Assembly: GCF_000150275.1 (NCBI RefSeq) | Contig: NW_002060967.1 | Span: 62,001-126,000, forward strand | Direction: 5' to 3' | DNA from: Trichoplax adhaerens | Taxonomy: Eukaryota > Placozoa > Uniplacotomia > Trichoplacea > Trichoplacidae | DNA: 64,000 bases | Part shown: piece by piece, positions 60,401 to 64,000 of the stretch | How positions within the stretch are numbered: position 1 is the first letter of the stretch | How the letters are laid out: every line of letters starts with the position of its first letter | Made by a program: the position numbers and the translations under genes | Notes under the pieces: model-generated | Seen by the model: the letters and a program-made list of their open reading frames with translations, nothing else | Told to the model about the DNA's origin: nothing | Database searches by the model: none

Positions 60401-63140
60401 CGTATATAAGCGTTAATCTATGAAGAAATGAATACATATGACTTTGATATTATTCTCTACTCATCGTTCTCCTTTCATAATATATTTATAACCTATCGTC
60501 ATTCGTAAACGATCCCTTGCAGCTTCAATATTTGTAGGCAAATATTGATATTCTTGGTCAAGCCTTGAACATAAGTTTTGCATCTTGGCTAATATTTGGT
60601 CATTATTAATTTGACCTAAGATTTTTGAAGATAGAAATAAACATAGATTATTTAATTTACGGAATCAAGCTATCACTTTAAAAGTCATTACAGTAGTTAT
60701 AAATAGCAGATAAAATATAGTGGTGACAGTGTAGATCGACAACGATAACAATTACTAAACCTAATTATATTAATTTTGTCTTTTAGTTTTATTTGATGTC
60801 ATAAAAACTCCATTTCAACACATTAATCTATGGTAGATCCATACTCATTAAGCACTATAAACAAAGGTCTAAATTCCTTGTGCAATAACATAAACTGACT
60901 ATTATTCGTCACAACAGAATTTTATTTGATAGATGATTTACAGACTGTGATATTAAGCAATGATACTTGCCCATAGTAAGCCAAGAGACTCCACCGGGGA
61001 AACAAGTCCCAATTAATTTAGCAGAACGTAATGATTCCGCTGCTAAAACAGTCTTGCCAGATCCTCCCATACCATGTAATATAACCCAACCTTCTTGATT
61101 CTGCAATGATTGTAATCCATTTCGTAGTGTTTCTAACGCTTTCTCTCTTTTGATATGTACGTTTGGGCGTTGAGGTACACCACCTTCTACTAGCATTGGC
61201 AAAACTAATCAAATAAGAGTAAAACAATCATAGCAAATTAATAAGACAAGCAAGTTGTAATTGTAACCTATTAGCATCAATTCATTACTACTAAAGAGAA
61301 TTATGTTGATTATCGAACCATCAACAGTTTATCAACGCTTTTTGCAGTGGGCCAGCTACTGTAATTATCCATGAAAAGTATAATATACTGTATCAGCTCG
61401 GTCAATAACTCTAGCAAAGCAAATGTAAACTTTGTATACTGTCATAACGTTATGGTCCTTTACAAGTGTCGCCAGTGGATTAGCAACATCAGTTTCATTG
61501 CTCTTTCACTAAAATTATTGTTTTAACAGAGTAGGGCCAATGTAATGCCATGAAAAGAACTGTTCTATGGTATTTTTCCCCTAATTTTATTGTGCACTAG
61601 GGATCTTACTAGTAAAATGAACAACATGCAGGGAAGTTTTTCAAGTGAATTCAATAGATTTACATATAGCTGACAGTAGAGCAAACGGTATCTTTCGTAC
61701 TTGCTTCTCCGAAGGCATCATCACGCTAGGGACTACTTTATTAGATAATTGTAGAAAAAGATCCACTTCTAATTTTTGGTTGAAGCAGTCCCTGGCCAAG
61801 CTATGCCAAGAGAAAGCAATCTTGGGTCATCATTGATACTACTTTCGATTATGCCGTATTGTATTACATGTTATCGAGTAGAACAGAAGGCCTACATCGA
61901 AGAGAATTCCATAGGAATAGAAAAATAAGTTCCAGCGCTGCTAGTCATCGCAATATACGGCAGAATCCTTCTTGATGACCATTAACTTAGTCTCTTACCG
62001 CCTTAATTATTATTTTTCACTACGGATAAACAAGTATCAATTCCATCATCATTTCTATACGTTGTTCACTAGATAATTTGATTGATCGATTGCAATCAAT
62101 TTGGAGTTATCATCCTTGTTAAAGAAGTCTTTGATAATAAAATGGATGTTGTAGCCATTACTTCGTCCTAGTGAGAATGTTATAGCATGAACTACTCGAT
62201 CGATCATGGTGAATCTAGTAGTTTATGGTTGTAGCATTCATAGATGTCACGACTACGACAAATAATGAATCTATCTGCCCTAATTCCTAGACATTACCAG
62301 TCTATCATACATAACAATTCGCTGCATGCAGTAGACTTGCTTTGCATTTGTGATTGATTTTGATCTATAGTATCATCATCACTGACATAAAGTTATACTA
62401 TACTATCACCAAGATTACGATAGTATAACGAATGTGTCTGCTACATACTTTAAATCGTTGGTGTAATACTATTCAATGCAAAGATAGCCGAATAGTCATG
62501 GATAAAGTGGGGCAAAAAATAGTTTTGCTAAAACGATAATGACTAATTCTGAAGAAAAAAGCCGAAAAAGCAATAGGAGGGAAGATACACGCACGTATGT
62601 CAAAACGCATAAAAAGCGCCGAGTTACAGTCACCATCTTGACGCACTAATTAGCTAATTAGCACTAAAATGACCCATCCAATCATAGGAGATGTAAGTAT
62701 TCATTAGCAGCAAGATTGGAAAAGTTGGCGTCCATGTATGACATGGTTGGACTAGAATACTACAATTTATTTGGATCATGTCTCTGTAAGGTGGAATTGG
62801 ATGTTGACTTACTTGATTCTAAATCATCTTCAGGTTGCAATTCACTAGGTGAATCAGGAGAGTCAATGTCTCCTTTTAATAATTGTGCAAGATGAGGATA
62901 ACTCTCTTGTAGAGCAAGGCGAAAGCTACGAAATGCCCGATAACCTTTCTCAGGAATGAGATCCAATAATGCCCGAGCTCGATCGGCGTTGGTTTCTTTA
63001 GCTTCGATACGTTCACAATCATCACGAGTGACAATTTCTTGCGAATATAAGATGTCTAATATGCGACGGACTCGCATATCTTGTACAATTGCCACTCGAT
63101 GCTTGATTAATAGATGGCGTTGGCTTTCTGTAGCAGCCAT
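54479..63140 (-). CDS. APAF1: APAF1 apoptosome scaffold: CARD, NB-ARC, WD40 (19 exons)
   Basis: Scaffold that, in vertebrates, senses cytochrome c through WD40 propellers, binds dATP/ATP through NB-ARC, assembles the apoptosome and recruits caspase through CARD. Exons: 62813..63140, 60971..61204, 60493..60615, 60127..60281, 59572..60029, 59145..59451, 58809..58990, 58539..58668, 58286..58411, 57985..58110, 57285..57410, 56926..57183, 56548..56796, 56255..56380, 56044..56163, 55749..55874, 55382..55504, 55020..55145, 54479..54745; about 1229 aa (human 1248). CARD ~1-90 (KHRVAIVQDMRVRRILDIL). EGGVPQRP precedes Walker A GMGGSGKT (154-161). Walker B is LLILDDVW (~236-243), sensor LVTTRD, then ECKSSPLAISMIGALL and HDLQMDFL. 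About 14 WD blades follow, ending IVYILKRL. Starts at the only ATG of the CARD exon. One intron uses a GC donor. Confidence 0.95.
60616..60970 (-). other. GC-AG intron in APAF1
   Basis: The exon ending in GGVSWLTMG is followed on the minus strand by GCAAGT rather than GTAAGT. The matching acceptor is AATCTTAG before the QINNDQILAKMQNL exon. Only this GC donor keeps phase and gives the family reading ...GGVSWLTMGQINN. The rest of the donor (G|GCAAGT) is the strong consensus typical of functional GC-AG introns. Confidence 0.85.
61205..62812 (-). other. 1.6-kb first intron of APAF1
   Basis: Separates the CARD exon from the NB-ARC exons. No nested gene was recognised; the open frame at 61645-61836 on the plus strand has no supporting signal. 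Confidence 0.7.
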
Positions 63141-64000
63141 TTTAAATGTAAATTATCGCCTTGGGCTGCTGCTACGTGTTAATGAATGTCCGCTCCGATT
63201 GCTGAAAGTTCCTAGCTGCTTCTTTTTATACGCCACTGCAATGAGTGACAGATCGACAGACTGCTTGCATCCAGTCATGGATTTCCAGTATGGGGGTTCC
63301 CAAAGGCTTCTTTCTTCCGCTGTCTTGATGTCAATCATAACATGGATCCTATTCACTCATGGTTGCTCTAACATTTGCAGCATTAGACAAACTTTCCCAG
63401 ACTACCAATGGCATCCATTTCAATCTCGTCCAGAAGTGTACTCGGTGGAATCAAACCTAGCCATGGACGCTATGTCAGCGACGACTAGCCAAAGTCTAAT
63501 AATATAATTTCCCCATCAAAAATAAAAATAACAAACAAAGTTATGGATACTTGGAGGATTGCAACATGATCTAATTTGATTACCATGTAGTGTATGTGCT
63601 CCTACTGTATTCAGCATCATGGACTACTAGAAGGAAAGCTAGGCTGATTTTTCTTCTACTGTACACTGAGTATGCCGTAATCAAGTCTACATGTATGTTC
63701 ATAACGATCGCAAATTCAAGGTCTTATATCAACAATGTTAAGGGATACTGGAAGGATTGAAGCAGAATTCTCCCCCCAATTTTATCATCGTATTCCATAC
63801 AGCGTAACCCACTTGCTAATCGATTCTGTACTCATTACTCCTTGTCATAGACTATTGGAAGAAACTTAGGCTGCATTTTCTTCTATGTCATGGACTACTC
63901 GAAAAATACCAAGGCACCATTTTCTTCTATCATGGACTACAGGAAGAAAGTTTGGCTACACTTTCCTCTAGTAGGTCCATGTTAATTTACTCGCTACTCA
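63141..64000. other. APAF1 upstream region with tandem repeats
   Basis: No gene recognised. The right part is repetitive (listed separately). The APAF1 promoter should lie in the first few hundred bases. Confidence 0.5.
63541..63983. repeat. Nested tandem repeats: ~200-bp duplication with 42-44-bp subunits
   Basis: CAT(G/A)GACTAC followed by GAAGAAA...GGCTGCATTTTCTTCTA-type sequence occurs at 63619, 63845, 63889 and 63931. The last three are in tandem (44 and 42 bp). The preceding GGATACT(T)GGA(A/G)GGATTG block also recurs (63545 and 63742), showing an older ~200-bp duplication. The array runs to near the window edge and may continue. Confidence 0.82.

Noticed and set aside
62956-63507. 183-codon plus-strand open frame
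   Set aside because: Overlaps the APAF1 CARD exon in antisense, and its continuation shows no recognisable domain.

Overview
The window is nuclear DNA from an AT-rich animal genome. Seven of the eight intact or nearly intact gene models are broken by many short GT-AG introns (about 35 to 600 bp), and the proteins are conserved animal families. The mix (LIN7, TRAF, LARGE, APAF1, FBXO47/PROM-1, Ku70), vertebrate-like lengths and intron-rich compact genes suggest an early-branching metazoan. A placozoan (Trichoplax/Hoilungia type) is my best guess, but this is inference from gene style and composition, not proof.

Layout, left to right. 1-4.4 kb: non-coding, with a ten-copy 94/100-bp tandem array at 2.63-3.60 kb. 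4.5-11.3 kb (+): LARGE-type xylosyl-/glucuronyltransferase, 17 exons. 11.65-16.8 kb (-): XRCC6 (Ku70), 21 exons. 17.9-18.5 kb: a ~155-bp tandem repeat ending at the start codon of an intronless NAD(P)-dependent reductase (18.54-19.65 kb, +). 19.6-26.7 kb: a segmental-duplication zone with two broken Ku70 fragments around a second, almost identical reductase whose 5' end is lost in an assembly gap. 27.2-34.2 kb (+): LIN7, 9 exons with a 5.1-kb first intron. 35.3-37.3 kb (-): TRAF-family RING/zinc-finger/MATH protein. 37.4-40.8 kb: gene-free, several degenerate tandem repeats. 40.8-44.3 kb (+): FBXO47-like F-box protein. 45.0-46.5 kb (-): OTU1/YOD1 deubiquitinase, first exon not found. 48.2-49.3 kb: a dense TACAGTAC/GTACTGTAC low-complexity block. 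49.5-52.2 kb (+): UBC12/UBE2M with one exon missing in a second assembly gap. 54.5-63.1 kb (-): APAF1 (CARD, NB-ARC, WD40), 19 exons.

Functionally this is ordinary eukaryotic gene order rather than an operon. Four neighbours belong to ubiquitin-like pathways (TRAF E3, F-box adaptor, OTU1 deubiquitinase, NEDD8 E2) and one is the apoptosome scaffold. I see no evidence that the clustering is functional.

Gene models were built by hand: splice sites were chosen so that reading phase and family similarity both held across each junction. The summed coding lengths (LARGE 722 aa, Ku70 ~619 aa, LIN7 197 aa, TRAF 372 aa, FBXO47 482 aa, APAF1 1229 aa) are close to the family norms. Exon edges may still be off by a base or two in places. 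I found no tRNA, rRNA, CRISPR array or recognisable transposase. The unusual parts are the Ku70/reductase segmental duplication, the start-codon-containing repeat upstream of the reductase, and the exon-per-blade structure of APAF1.
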